DNA from: Actinobacteria bacterium UBA5176
GTDB lineage: Bacteria > Actinomycetota > UBA4738
Direction of reading: 5' to 3'
Length of the DNA: 17,636 bases
Assembly (NCBI GenBank): GCA_002413305.1
Contig: DHWS01000079.1
Span: forward strand, 1-17,636
In this document: piece after piece, positions 1 to 7,330 of the stretch
How positions within the stretch are numbered: position 1 is the stretch's first letter
How the letters are laid out: each line of letters starts with the position of its first letter
Translations under genes and position numbers: made by a program
The notes under the pieces: generated by a model
The model's input: the letters and a program-made list of their open reading frames with translations, nothing else
What the model was told of the DNA's origin: nothing
The model's database searches: none

Positions 1-1064
1 TGCCGGATCACCGGGTACTCGAGGGTGATGCCGTTCGCGCCGAGGATCGTGCGCGCCTCCCGGCAGATCTTCAGCGCCTCCCGAACGTTGTTCAGCTTCC
101 CAACGCTGACGTGCTCCGGCCGAAGCGTGCCCGCGTCCTTCATCCGCCCCAGGTGGAGCGCGAGGAGCACCCCCTTGTTGAGCTCGACCAGCATGTTCGC
201 CAGCTTCTCCTGGGTGAGCTGGAACGAACCGATCGGCTTTCCGAACTGGACGCGCGACTTCGAATACCGCAGCGCCGCGTCGAAGCAGGACCGCGCGGCC
301 CCCATCGCTCCCCACACGATGCCGAACCGGGCCTCGTTGAGACACGACAGCGGGCCCTTCATCCCGGTGACGCCGGGCAGGACCGCGTCGGCGGGGAGGC
401 GGCAATCATCGAAGATCAGCTCGGACGTCACGCTGGCCCGGAGCGAGATCTTGCGTTCGACGTCCACGGTGGTGAAGCCGGTCGTGCCGCGCGGGACCAG
501 GAAGCCCCGCACGCCTTCTTCGGCCCTCGCCCACACCACCGCGACGTCGCCGATGCCGCCGTTCGTGATCCACATCTTCGTGCCGTTCAGGACCCAGTCG
601 TCGCCGTCGCGCCGGGCCGACGTTCGCATCGACGCGGGATCGCTCCCCGCGTCCGGCTCGGTCAGGCCGAAGCACCCGATCGCTTCTCCGGCCGCCATCC
701 GGGGGAGCCATTCGTCCTTCTGCTCGTCGCTGCCGTACGCGTGGATCGGGAACATGGCCAGCGAGCCCTGGACGGAGACGAACGAACGGAACCCGCTGTC
801 GCCGGCTTCGAGCTCCAGGCAGGCCAGGCCGTAGGAGACGGCGTTCGCGCCCGCGCACCCGTATCCGTGGAGGTGCATCCCGAGCAGCCCGAGCTTGCCC
901 AGCTCGGGGGCCAGCTCGCGGGGGAACTCGCCCCGTTCGAACCACTCGTCGATCCCGGGCAGGACCCGTTCCGCCACCCAATCGCGCGTGGCGCTCTGGA
1001 TCATCCGCTCCTCCTCGGACAGGAGCGCGTCGACGTCCAGGAAGTCCAGCGGGTCCGGTGCCAT
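1..1064 (-). CDS. gcdH: Glutaryl-CoA dehydrogenase, C-terminus cut by window edge
   Basis: FAD enzyme of the acyl-CoA dehydrogenase family that oxidises and decarboxylates glutaryl-CoA to crotonyl-CoA in lysine and tryptophan catabolism. Reading from the ATG at 1064 to the left edge gives 354 uninterrupted codons. Recognised stretches are FRSFVSVQGS (contains the Arg and Ser that contact glutaryl-CoA in the human enzyme), CFGLTEPDAGSDP, WVLNGTKMWITNG, RFGIVWGAMGA, RVQFGKPIGSFQL and ARTILGANGITLEYPVIR. These follow human GCDH almost block for block and set it apart from generic short-chain acyl-CoA dehydrogenases. The catalytic glutamate (in YEGTHD of the family) lies beyond the edge and cannot be checked. 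The start has no Shine-Dalgarno; a TAGAGT box 7 nt upstream suggests a leaderless mRNA. The gene is divergent from the tryptophan 2,3-dioxygenase gene. Confidence 0.93.
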   Translation of the reverse strand, partial: MAPDPLDFLDVDALLSEEERMIQSATRDWVAERVLPGIDEWFERGEFPRELAPELGKLGLLGMHLHGYGCAGANAVSYGLACLELEAGDSGFRSFVSVQGSLAMFPIHAYGSDEQKDEWLPRMAAGEAIGCFGLTEPDAGSDPASMRTSARRDGDDWVLNGTKMWITNGGIGDVAVVWARAEEGVRGFLVPRGTTGFTTVDVERKISLRASVTSELIFDDCRLPADAVLPGVTGMKGPLSCLNEARFGIVWGAMGAARSCFDAALRYSKSRVQFGKPIGSFQLTQEKLANMLVELNKGVLLALHLGRMKDAGTLRPEHVSVGKLNNVREALKICREARTILGANGITLEYPVIR

Positions 1065-1071
1065 CGCCAGA

Positions 1072-1077
1072 ACTCTA
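1072..1077 (-). promoter_or_regulatory. Candidate -10 box for a leaderless gcdH transcript
   Basis: TAGAGT on the minus strand ends 7 nt before the A of the gcdH ATG. That puts the transcription start at or next to the start codon. No purine-rich ribosome binding site lies between box and ATG. TANNNT about 7 nt before an ATG is the usual leaderless layout in actinobacteria. No convincing -35 is visible. Confidence 0.45.
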
Positions 1078-1148
1078 GTGCGCCGCGGCATCCCGCACCC
1101 CGGATTGGCCGATGGGTCGGGGTAAGCTTCGGTCGTTGCGAGGGCGGC

Positions 1149-1157
1149 GAGGGGAGG
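1149..1157 (+). promoter_or_regulatory. Ribosome binding site pointing to an ATC start for kynA
   Basis: The purine run GAGGGGAGG ends 6 nt before ATC at 1164, the ideal spacing. No ATG, GTG or TTG in the dioxygenase frame lies nearby: I read every codon from 1050 to 1221. This site therefore decides the start call. A TAAGCT hexamer at 1122-1127 could be the -10 box, giving a leader of about 30 nt. Confidence 0.5.
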
Positions 1158-1163
1158 CGGGCG

Positions 1164-1961
1164 ATCACCAAGACACGGGGGCCTCGGTTCGGCCGGGAGG
1201 ATGCCGAGCTCAGCTACGGCATCTACCTTCGGGTGCCGGAGCTGCTCGAGCTCCAGACGCTCCTGTCCGACCCGCCTGCCCACGACGAGTTGCTGTTCAT
1301 CGTGGTCCACCAGGTCTACGAGCTGTGGTTCAAGCTGGTGCTGTTCGAACTGGAGTCCGTGCGAGCGGCGCTGTTCGCGGGCGACACGAACCGGGCGCGC
1401 CACCATCTCGCGCGGGTCCATTCGATCGAGCGGGTTCTGGTCGAACAGGTCGCCGTGATCGAGACGATGTCGCCGCAGGACTTCCTGCAGTTCCGTTCGA
1501 ACCTCGCCCCGGCCAGTGGCTTCCAGTCGGTCCAGTTCCGGGAGATCGAGTTCCTGTCGGGGCTGAAGGAGCCAGGCCTGCTGAGGCACCTGGGGGAGTC
1601 ACCCGGGGAGCGGGCCCGTCTGGAGCGCCGCCTGGAGGAGCCGACGCTGTGGGAGGCCTTCTGTGCGCTGCTCGAACGGCACGGGCTGCGGATGCCGGCA
1701 GACGACCCCGACACCCGGCACGACAGCCTGCTGGTCCTGATGCGCAGCAGCGAGGCGTATGCCGATCTGTTCGCCACCTCGGAGGCCCTGCTCACCCACG
1801 ACGAGCTCTTCATGCAGTGGCGCATGCACCACGTGCTGATGGTCGAACGCCAGATCGGCGGGAAGACCGGGACGGGCGGTTCGAGCGGCGCGTCGTACCT
1901 CAAGTCGACGCTCGACAAGCGTTTCTACCAGGAGCTGTGGGACGTGCGGAGCGATCTGTAG
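1164..1961 (+). CDS. kynA: Tryptophan 2,3-dioxygenase
   Basis: Haem enzyme that opens the indole ring of L-tryptophan with O2 to N-formylkynurenine, the first step of the kynurenine pathway. With the ATC at 1164 as start it is 265 aa, within the bacterial family range. Visible signatures: LSYGIYL at the N-terminus; FIVVHQVYELWFK with the distal active-site His49; SGFQSVQFREIE (118-129) with the substrate-carboxylate Arg126; QWRMHHVLMVER with the proximal haem ligand His223; GKTGTGG and SYLKSTLD near the C-terminus, ending ELWDVRSDL as in homologues. The open frame extends far upstream, but that part is the antisense of gcdH and unlike the family. No canonical start exists at the expected N-terminus, so the start is tentative. 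Kynureninase and formamidase genes are not in the window. Confidence 0.93.
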   Translation: MTKTRGPRFGREDAELSYGIYLRVPELLELQTLLSDPPAHDELLFIVVHQVYELWFKLVLFELESVRAALFAGDTNRARHHLARVHSIERVLVEQVAVIETMSPQDFLQFRSNLAPASGFQSVQFREIEFLSGLKEPGLLRHLGESPGERARLERRLEEPTLWEAFCALLERHGLRMPADDPDTRHDSLLVLMRSSEAYADLFATSEALLTHDELFMQWRMHHVLMVERQIGGKTGTGGSSGASYLKSTLDKRFYQELWDVRSDL

Positions 1962-2219
1962 CTTCGGGACGCCCGCCTTGGTTCGCGCGGACCGGCCCGG
2001 ACCTGCCCTCCGCCGAAGCTCCCATCTGACGCATCGCGGTCTCCCCGGGTTCTCGCAGGTCGCCATGGAACCTTCATGGAACCCGAAGGCGGCATCACGC
2101 AAGCGCAACATCGATCGGGACTCCTTATCCGAATGCATGGGCAGACTGGAGAGAGGAATCGGATCCACCGCACGCGGGGGCCTGCTCCACGACGTGATGC
2201 GGCACGGAGGTGGTACGAG
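1962..2219. other. Intergenic gap, no gene recognised
   Basis: 258 bp between the dioxygenase gene and the small ORF at 2220. It holds an 8-bp inverted repeat (AGCTTCGG at 1960-1967 and CCGAAGCT at 2013-2020) separated by 45 bp, without a T-run, so at best a weak terminator. A short direct repeat CATGGAACC occurs twice around 2064-2082. An open frame continues upstream of 2220, but its composition is not gene-like. Confidence 0.4.
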
Positions 2220-2597
2220 ATGGCGCTGCAGATGCAACAGGGGCGAAGCCCGAACCGGGAACTCTTCGCCGAAGAGCTCGACGCGTTACCCGAGGTCTTC
2301 GCCAAGGAGGACCTCGTGAGTTGGTTCGAGGCGTCGGCTCCGTGGGTCGACCCGCTGTGGGTCGAAGGGCGGCTGGTCGGCGACACGGTGAACGACCGGG
2401 GGCGCCAGCACGTGCCGGGTCCACGGGATCTGGTGTTCCTTCGGGCCGACGGCCGCTACGAGCGGTACGACCGGAGCAGGCACGGGCGCTGGTCCTCCGT
2501 CGGGACGCCGGTGCTCCCGGCGGCCGAGCCGCCCTCCCCGGGTGGAGGCCGACACCGCCGGCGGTTCGGATTCCCCCGCCGGCACGCTGCGGCCTGA
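2220..2597 (+). CDS. Hypothetical protein, 125 aa
   Basis: I do not recognise this protein. The ATG at 2220 is chosen because GGAGGT (2206-2211) lies 8 nt upstream; an upstream ATG at 2076 in the same frame would add 48 Arg-rich residues that look untranslated. The middle part (about residues 15-85) reads like a folded domain: acidic helical start with ELFAEELDALPEVFAKED, then aromatic-rich WFEASAPWVDPLWVEGRLVGD and RYERYDRSRHGRWSSVG. The C-terminal 35 residues are Pro/Arg-rich and probably disordered. No signal peptide or membrane segment is visible. Its stop is only 3 bp from the convergent stop of the acyl-CoA ligase gene. Confidence 0.6.
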   Translation: MALQMQQGRSPNRELFAEELDALPEVFAKEDLVSWFEASAPWVDPLWVEGRLVGDTVNDRGRQHVPGPRDLVFLRADGRYERYDRSRHGRWSSVGTPVLPAAEPPSPGGGRHRRRFGFPRRHAAA

Positions 2598-2600
2598 GTG

Positions 2601-4235
2601 CTACTCCACGGAACCGCCGGCGTCGGGGAGCGGGTGCGACTTGAAGTCCTCGCGCAGGACCTTCTTGTCGAACTTCCCCACGCTCGTCTTCGGGATCTCG
2701 GCCACCACGACGACGTCATCGGGGAGCCACCACTTCGGGAAGTGCGGGCCGAGGAACTCGAGCACCTCCTCGCGGGTGACCTCCTCGCCTGGCCGGACGA
2801 CGACGCAGGCCAGGGGACGTTCGGACCACCGTTCGTGCGGCACGCCGATGACCGCCGCCTCGATGATCTTGGGGTGGCCCATCAGTGCACTCTCGAGCTC
2901 CACGCTGGAGATCCACTCGCCACCGGACTTGACCAGGTCCTTCGTCCGGTCGACCAGTTGAAGGAACCCGTGTTCGTCGACCACCGCCACGTCGCCAGTT
3001 CGGAGCCACCCCTCCACGAACCGCTCGTCGGAGCTCGGGTCGTTGTAGTAGGACGCGGCCACCCAGTTCCCTTTGACCTGCACCTCGCCCATCGACTTCG
3101 CATCCCACGGGACCTCGGTGCCGTTTTCGGCCACCACCCGGAACCGGACGCCGGGCGTGACTCGGCCTTGCTTCGCCCGCATGCGGAACCGCTCCTGCTC
3201 GGGGAGGTCGTCCATGTCCGGCGGGAGCTGGGACAGCGATGCCACGGGCCCCGTCTCGGTCATGCCCCATCCCTGGACCATCTCCACGCCGACCTGGCGC
3301 TTGAAGCGCTCGATCAGGGACACCGGCACGGCCGAACCGCCGGCCGTGATACACCGGACGCTCGACAGGTCGCGGGGATTCGTCTCCAGGTACTGGAGCA
3401 GCCCGATCCAGATGGTCGGTACACCAGCCAGGACCGTGACGCGCTCGCCTTCGATCAGGTCGGACAGCGCCGCCGGGTCGGCGCTGAACGCCCCGGGGAA
3501 GACCTGCTTCGCGCCGGCCAGTGCGGCCGCGTACGGCATGCCCCACGCGTTGGCGTGGAACATCGGGACCACCGGGAGGACCGCGTCGCGCTCGGTCAGG
3601 CCGATGGTCGAGGCCAGGTTGATCATCCACGAGTGCAGGACCATCGACCGATGCGAGTACACGACACCCTTCGGGTTGCCCGTGGTCCCACTCGTGTAAC
3701 ACATGGCGCTGGCCTGGTGCTCGTCGAGCTCGGGCCAGTCGACGTCGGGCGACGAACCGGCCAGGAGCTCCTCGTAGTCGAGCGCGCCGTCCAGCGAGCC
3801 GCGGCTTCCCGAGCCCATGACCACGATGTGTTCGACCGTCTTCAGGCTCGGGGCGACCTTCTCGAAGACCGGCACCAGCGTGTCGTCCACGAACACGACC
3901 TTGTCCTCGGCGTGATTGGCGATCCAGGCGATCTGATCGGGATGGAGACGGATGTTCAGCGTGTGGAGGATCGAGCCCATGCAGGGCACGGCGAAGTAGA
4001 GCTCGAGGTGCCGGGCGTTGTTGAAGGCGAAGGACCCGACCCGATCGTCCGGCCCTACATCGAGGGAATGCAGCGCGTTCGCCAGACGCCCCACCCGTTC
4101 GCCGAATTCCTCGTACGTCTCGCGTTCGGTGCCGTCCTTCGTCTTCGTCACGATCTGCTGCCGCGGATGGAACGCTAGGGCACGCTCGAGGATCCGGTTC
4201 ACGGTGAGCTGGTCGTCCTGCATGAGCCCGCGCAT
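2601..4235 (-). CDS. Acyl-CoA ligase (AMP-forming fatty-acid/carboxylate-CoA synthetase)
   Basis: Class I adenylate-forming enzyme, 544 aa, expected to activate a carboxylic acid with ATP to the acyl-AMP and then transfer it to CoA. Motifs: P-loop-like YTSGTTGNPKG at 180-190, GWGMTETGP at 322-330, the WLRTGD hinge region near 415, KSGGEWISSVELE, and the C-terminal KTSVGKFDKK with the adenylation lysine at 521. The sequence style (LNIRLHPDQIAWIANHAEDKVVF, HANAWGMPYAAALAG) is that of medium/long-chain FadD-like ligases; the substrate cannot be read. The ATG at 4235 follows AGGAAGGAGG at 7 nt. The gene starts 26 bp after the stop of the second methyltransferase on the same strand, so co-transcription is likely, though TAGAAT at 4269-4274 could provide an extra internal promoter. 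Confidence 0.92.
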   Translation of the reverse strand: MRGLMQDDQLTVNRILERALAFHPRQQIVTKTKDGTERETYEEFGERVGRLANALHSLDVGPDDRVGSFAFNNARHLELYFAVPCMGSILHTLNIRLHPDQIAWIANHAEDKVVFVDDTLVPVFEKVAPSLKTVEHIVVMGSGSRGSLDGALDYEELLAGSSPDVDWPELDEHQASAMCYTSGTTGNPKGVVYSHRSMVLHSWMINLASTIGLTERDAVLPVVPMFHANAWGMPYAAALAGAKQVFPGAFSADPAALSDLIEGERVTVLAGVPTIWIGLLQYLETNPRDLSSVRCITAGGSAVPVSLIERFKRQVGVEMVQGWGMTETGPVASLSQLPPDMDDLPEQERFRMRAKQGRVTPGVRFRVVAENGTEVPWDAKSMGEVQVKGNWVAASYYNDPSSDERFVEGWLRTGDVAVVDEHGFLQLVDRTKDLVKSGGEWISSVELESALMGHPKIIEAAVIGVPHERWSERPLACVVVRPGEEVTREEVLEFLGPHFPKWWLPDDVVVVAEIPKTSVGKFDKKVLREDFKSHPLPDAGGSVE

Positions 4236-4261
4236 CGAAGGGCCTCCTTCCTGGGGTCACG

Positions 4262-5047
4262 TCACCGGATTCTACGGACGCCAGGCGTCGAAGCGGTAGT
4301 GCGTGCCAGCTCGTAGAGCGAGACGTGTCCGCGGCTCTCGGACGTGAAGGGGTCGCGGCGCCAGTTCGACCAGCGTTCGCGCAGGCGCATGCCGGCCAGC
4401 CGGGCCATGAGGTCCAGTTCGGACGGGAAGGCGTAGCGCAGCTGCACCGGGTACAGCTCCACGCGGCCCTCCAGCAAAACGACGCGCCCGGCGGTCACGC
4501 GCTGCTCGACGGGGTCGTGGAGCGATGCGTCCAGACGGACCGAGTCGGTGTCGATGGCCACCGCCGAGGTCCGCTGGTCGTCGTCGAACCGGGACAGGTC
4601 CGGGACGAACGCTTCGACCACGAACCGCCCGCCCGGCTGTAGGTGCCGGGCGACGTGGCGGAAGCACCGGACCTGCGCTTCCTGCGACAGCAGGCCGAAG
4701 AACGTGTTGAACGCCACGAACACCAGCGAGAACGAACCCGTCATTGGGAAGCGTTCGAAGTCGCCGATCGTGACGCGGACGCGTCGCCCACCGGGCTTGG
4801 CGCGCATCGCGGCCACCATCCGGCGCGAGCCGTCGATCCCATGCACCCGCAGACCCTGGTCGGCCAGTGGGATGGCCAGCCGGCCGGTGCCCACGCCGAG
4901 CTCCAGGACGGGTCCCTCGCCCGCAGCGTCGAGCAGGAACGACACGGCCTCCACCGTCTGCCGGGCGAAGCGTTCCTCGTGCCAGGCGTCGTACACGCGG
5001 GCGATCCGCTGGCCGTACGTGGAGGCGTCGTACTCCTCCACGCTCAC
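4262..5047 (-). CDS. Class I SAM-dependent methyltransferase, second of a tandem pair
   Basis: 261 aa. Transfers a methyl group from S-adenosylmethionine to an unknown acceptor. It has the Rossmann-type fold: motif I ELGVGTG at 49-55, an acidic residue at the end of strand 2 (GID, Asp72), FNTFFGLLSQ near strand 4 and LQPGGRFVVEAFVPD near strand 5. The C-terminal third (RVELYPVQLRYAFPSELDLMARLAGMRLRERW) resembles the extra beta region of small-molecule methyltransferases of the DesVI/TylM1 and glycine N-methyltransferase type; this is my judgement from sequence style. The GTG at 5047 is chosen because it overlaps the upstream gene's TGA as GTGA, the usual mark of translational coupling. The frame stays open far upstream, but only as antisense-like noise. 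It is roughly half identical by eye to its upstream neighbour. Confidence 0.88.
   Translation of the reverse strand: MSVEEYDASTYGQRIARVYDAWHEERFARQTVEAVSFLLDAAGEGPVLELGVGTGRLAIPLADQGLRVHGIDGSRRMVAAMRAKPGGRRVRVTIGDFERFPMTGSFSLVFVAFNTFFGLLSQEAQVRCFRHVARHLQPGGRFVVEAFVPDLSRFDDDQRTSAVAIDTDSVRLDASLHDPVEQRVTAGRVVLLEGRVELYPVQLRYAFPSELDLMARLAGMRLRERWSNWRRDPFTSESRGHVSLYELARTTASTPGVRRIR
4269..4274 (-). promoter_or_regulatory. Possible internal -10 box before the acyl-CoA ligase
   Basis: TAGAAT on the minus strand, 33 bp upstream of the ligase ATG and inside the last codons of the preceding methyltransferase. The same hexamer precedes the first gene of the array (7232-7237). No clear -35 is visible, and a six-base match can arise by chance. 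Confidence 0.25.
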
Positions 5048-5799
5048 CGCCTCCGGGCGCGTTCGTACACCGACACGTGCGACAGACTGGCGGAGGTGAA
5101 GGGCTCGTGGTGCCAGCCGCCCCACCGCTCGCGGAGCCGCAGGCCGGCCACCCGGGCCATCAGATCCAGCTCGGACGGCCAGGCGTACCGCATGGCCAGC
5201 GGATACAGCCGGACCTGGCTCTCGGTGATCACGACGTGCTGGCCGAGGATCCGTTGCGTGTCGGCCTCGTGCCGCATCACGTCGAGCCGGACCAGGTCGT
5301 TCGTCAACTCGAAGGTCTCCGTGCGCTGGCCGTCGTCGAACTTCGAGGGATCCGGGACGAACGCTTCGATCACGAACGCTCCCCCCGGCGTCAGGTGCGC
5401 GGCCACGTTCTGGCAGCACCGGACCTGATCGTCCTGGGTGAGCAAGGCGAAGAAGGTGTTGAACACCACGTAGATCAGTGGGTACATGAGGCCGGTCCCC
5501 ACGTCGACGTCGGCCAGGTCGCCGGTCCACACCGGGATGCGCTTCCCACCCCGCTTCTGCCGGAGCCGGTCGATCATCGCGCCGGAGGCCTCGATCCCGG
5601 CGACCTCCACGCCGAGGCGCCGGAGCGGCAGTGCCACTCGCCCAGTACCGATGCCGAGCTCCAGGGCGGGCCCTCCGCCCGCCACCGATGCCAGGAACCC
5701 GGCCGCCGAATGCTCGTCGTGGGGGACGAACGACTCGTCGAACACGCCGGCGATCCGGTCGCCGTACGTCGACGGCCCGTACCAGCCGAAGTCGGGCAA
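5044..5799 (-). CDS. Class I SAM-dependent methyltransferase, first of a tandem pair
   Basis: 251 aa. SAM-binding motif I ELGIGTG at 47-53, acidic Glu70 in GIEASGAM, FNTFFALLTQ, LTPGGAFVIEAFVPD, and the same C-terminal block as its neighbour (QVRLYPLAMRYAWPSELDLMARVAGLRLRERW). Both proteins also share an N-terminal STYGxRIA motif that may be part of the acceptor site. The start is a TTG at 5799, 8 bp after the TAA of the trpB2 gene, with AAGGGA as ribosome binding site overlapping that stop. The end overlaps the next gene by 4 bp. A tandem duplication followed by divergence explains the pair. The acceptor cannot be read from the sequence; the tight linkage to a PLP amino-acid enzyme makes an amino acid or derivative a reasonable guess. 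Confidence 0.87.
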   Translation of the reverse strand: MPDFGWYGPSTYGDRIAGVFDESFVPHDEHSAAGFLASVAGGGPALELGIGTGRVALPLRRLGVEVAGIEASGAMIDRLRQKRGGKRIPVWTGDLADVDVGTGLMYPLIYVVFNTFFALLTQDDQVRCCQNVAAHLTPGGAFVIEAFVPDPSKFDDGQRTETFELTNDLVRLDVMRHEADTQRILGQHVVITESQVRLYPLAMRYAWPSELDLMARVAGLRLRERWGGWHHEPFTSASLSHVSVYERARRR

Positions 5800-5807
5800 G
5801 CCGTCCC

Positions 5808-7187
5808 TTACCCCGGGACGGGCACGTCCGGCAGGTGAGCCAGCCCGGCGTCAAGCGCGTCCTGTTCGAACTCCACCTCGGGGAGCCGGCCGGCCAGGTA
5901 GTCGTCGTACGCCTGGAGGTCGAAGTGCCCATGCCCCGAGAGCCCGAACAGGATGACCCGCGCCTCGCCCTTCTCCCGCGCGTCGATGGCTTCGTCGATC
6001 GTGGCCCGGATCGCGTGACACGGCTCCGGGCCCGGGATGATGCCCTGGGTCCGGGCGAACTGCACCCCGGCTTCGAACACCTGGTTCTGCGTGTACGCGA
6101 TCGCTTCCATCTGGCCGTGCTTGACCAGCATGCATAGAGACGGCGCGTCCCCGTGGTACCGGAGGCCTCCCGCGTGCACCGGCGCGGGGACGAACGTGTG
6201 CCCCAGCGTGTACATGGCCACCAGCGGGGTCATCTCCCCGGTGTCCCCGAAGTCGTACGCATACAGGCCCTTGGTCAGCGTGGGACACGCGGCCGGTTCC
6301 GTGGCCACGAACCGGGCGTCGAGCTTCCCGGCCAGCTTGTCGGCCATGAACGGGTAGGCCAGGCCCGAATAGTTCGAACCCCCTCCCACGCACCCGATGA
6401 TCACGTCGGGCGACTCGCCGGCCATCTCCATCTGCTTCTTGGCCTCCTGGCCGATCACGGTCTGGTGCAGCAGCACGTGGTTCAGCACCGAGCCGAGCGA
6501 GTAGTTCGTGTCGGGGTTCGTGGCCGCGATCTCCACGGCCTCGCTGATGGCGATGCCCAGCGAACCGGGCGAGTCGGGGTCGCCCTCCAGGATGGCCTTG
6601 CCGGACTGGGTGGTGGAGGAGGGAGAGGGCCGGACCTCCGCCCCCATCGTCTCCATGAACACCCGCCGGTACGGCTTCTGCTGGTACGACGCCTTCACCA
6701 TGAACACCAGGCATTCCAGCCCGAAGAACTGACAGGCCATGGACAGGGCCGATCCCCACTGTCCCGCGCCCGTCTCGGTGGCCAGCCGCCGGATGCCGGC
6801 CTCCTTGTTGTAGTAGGCCTGGGCGATGGCGGTGTTCGGCTTGTGCGAGCCGGCCGGCGAGGTGCCTTCGTACTTGAAGTAGATGTGGGCGGGCGTCTGG
6901 AGCGCCTGCTCGAGCCGGGTCGCCCGGTACAGCGGCGAGGGCCGCCACAGCCGGTAGGCATCCAGCACCGGCCCGGGGATGTCGATCCACCGCTCGGTCG
7001 ACACCTCTTGCAGGATCAGCGCCTCCGGGAACAGGGGAGCGAGGTCCGCCGGCCCGACCGGCTCCTTCGTGCCGGGATGCAACGGGGGGAGTGGCGGCAT
7101 GCCGGCCGCCGCCATGTCCGGCAGGATGTTGTACCAGGCCGTGGGCAGGTCGTTCGGCTCGAGGTTGAACTGGTTGCGCTCCGCCAT
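5808..7187 (-). CDS. trpB2: TrpB2-type tryptophan synthase beta chain
   Basis: 459 aa PLP enzyme that joins indole and L-serine to tryptophan in known family members. The TrpB2 type is recognised by its extra N-terminal region (to about residue 80) and by [31 protein letters not shown] (PLP lysine 116), ETGAGQWG (catalytic Glu138) and the phosphate-binding GCVGGGSN (266-272). Classical TrpB proteins are shorter and use HKxN in a different context. TrpB2 enzymes do not normally form the TrpA-TrpB channelling complex, and no trpA lies here. The ATG at 7187 follows AAGGAGG at 5 nt. It is the first gene of a minus-strand array with two methyltransferases 8 bp downstream and an acyl-CoA ligase. 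Functions proposed for TrpB2 include indole salvage; another nucleophile is possible. Confidence 0.94.
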   Translation of the reverse strand: MAERNQFNLEPNDLPTAWYNILPDMAAAGMPPLPPLHPGTKEPVGPADLAPLFPEALILQEVSTERWIDIPGPVLDAYRLWRPSPLYRATRLEQALQTPAHIYFKYEGTSPAGSHKPNTAIAQAYYNKEAGIRRLATETGAGQWGSALSMACQFFGLECLVFMVKASYQQKPYRRVFMETMGAEVRPSPSSTTQSGKAILEGDPDSPGSLGIAISEAVEIAATNPDTNYSLGSVLNHVLLHQTVIGQEAKKQMEMAGESPDVIIGCVGGGSNYSGLAYPFMADKLAGKLDARFVATEPAACPTLTKGLYAYDFGDTGEMTPLVAMYTLGHTFVPAPVHAGGLRYHGDAPSLCMLVKHGQMEAIAYTQNQVFEAGVQFARTQGIIPGPEPCHAIRATIDEAIDAREKGEARVILFGLSGHGHFDLQAYDDYLAGRLPEVEFEQDALDAGLAHLPDVPVPG

Positions 7188-7231
7188 GGCTGCCTCCTTG
7201 GAAGCTCCGCCGGACCCTTCCGTGGGCGCTC

Positions 7232-7237
7232 ATTCTA
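7232..7237 (-). promoter_or_regulatory. Candidate -10 box for the trpB2 operon
   Basis: TAGAAT on the minus strand, 44 bp before the trpB2 ATG, leaving a leader of about 35-40 nt that contains the AAGGAGG site. It lies in the 143-bp gap shared with the divergent beta-propeller gene. On the plus strand, TAAGCT at 7276-7281 could be that gene's -10 box; it sits in the 9-mer GTAAGCTTC, which also precedes kynA (1121-1129). No good -35 is visible for either. Confidence 0.35.
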
Positions 7238-7330
7238 GGCGCGGGGGCCGGCCCGCGTTTCTGCCGCCCGGCGAGTAAGCTTCCGCCGGTCCCGACCCAC
7301 CACCGAAGGCCGAAACCGAGGGGAGATGGA

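Noticed and set aside
111..1163. N-terminal extension of the tryptophan dioxygenase frame from ATG 111
   Set aside because: This part is antisense to gcdH, is low-complexity in style and has no counterpart in the family; the protein would be more than twice the normal length.
1960..2020. Inverted repeat AGCTTCGG / CCGAAGCT after kynA as a terminator
   Set aside because: The loop would be 45 nt and there is no T-run; an 8-bp match of this composition is likely by chance.
2598..4178. Long plus-strand open frame of 526 codons
   Set aside because: It is antisense to the acyl-CoA ligase, is rich in His, Arg, Asp and Val as expected of a GC-rich shadow frame, and shows no domain.
5048..5932. Upstream extension of the second methyltransferase frame
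   Set aside because: It overlaps the first methyltransferase and trpB2 in another frame and reads as Arg/Gly/Pro noise. The GTG at 5047 with GTGA coupling is the better start.
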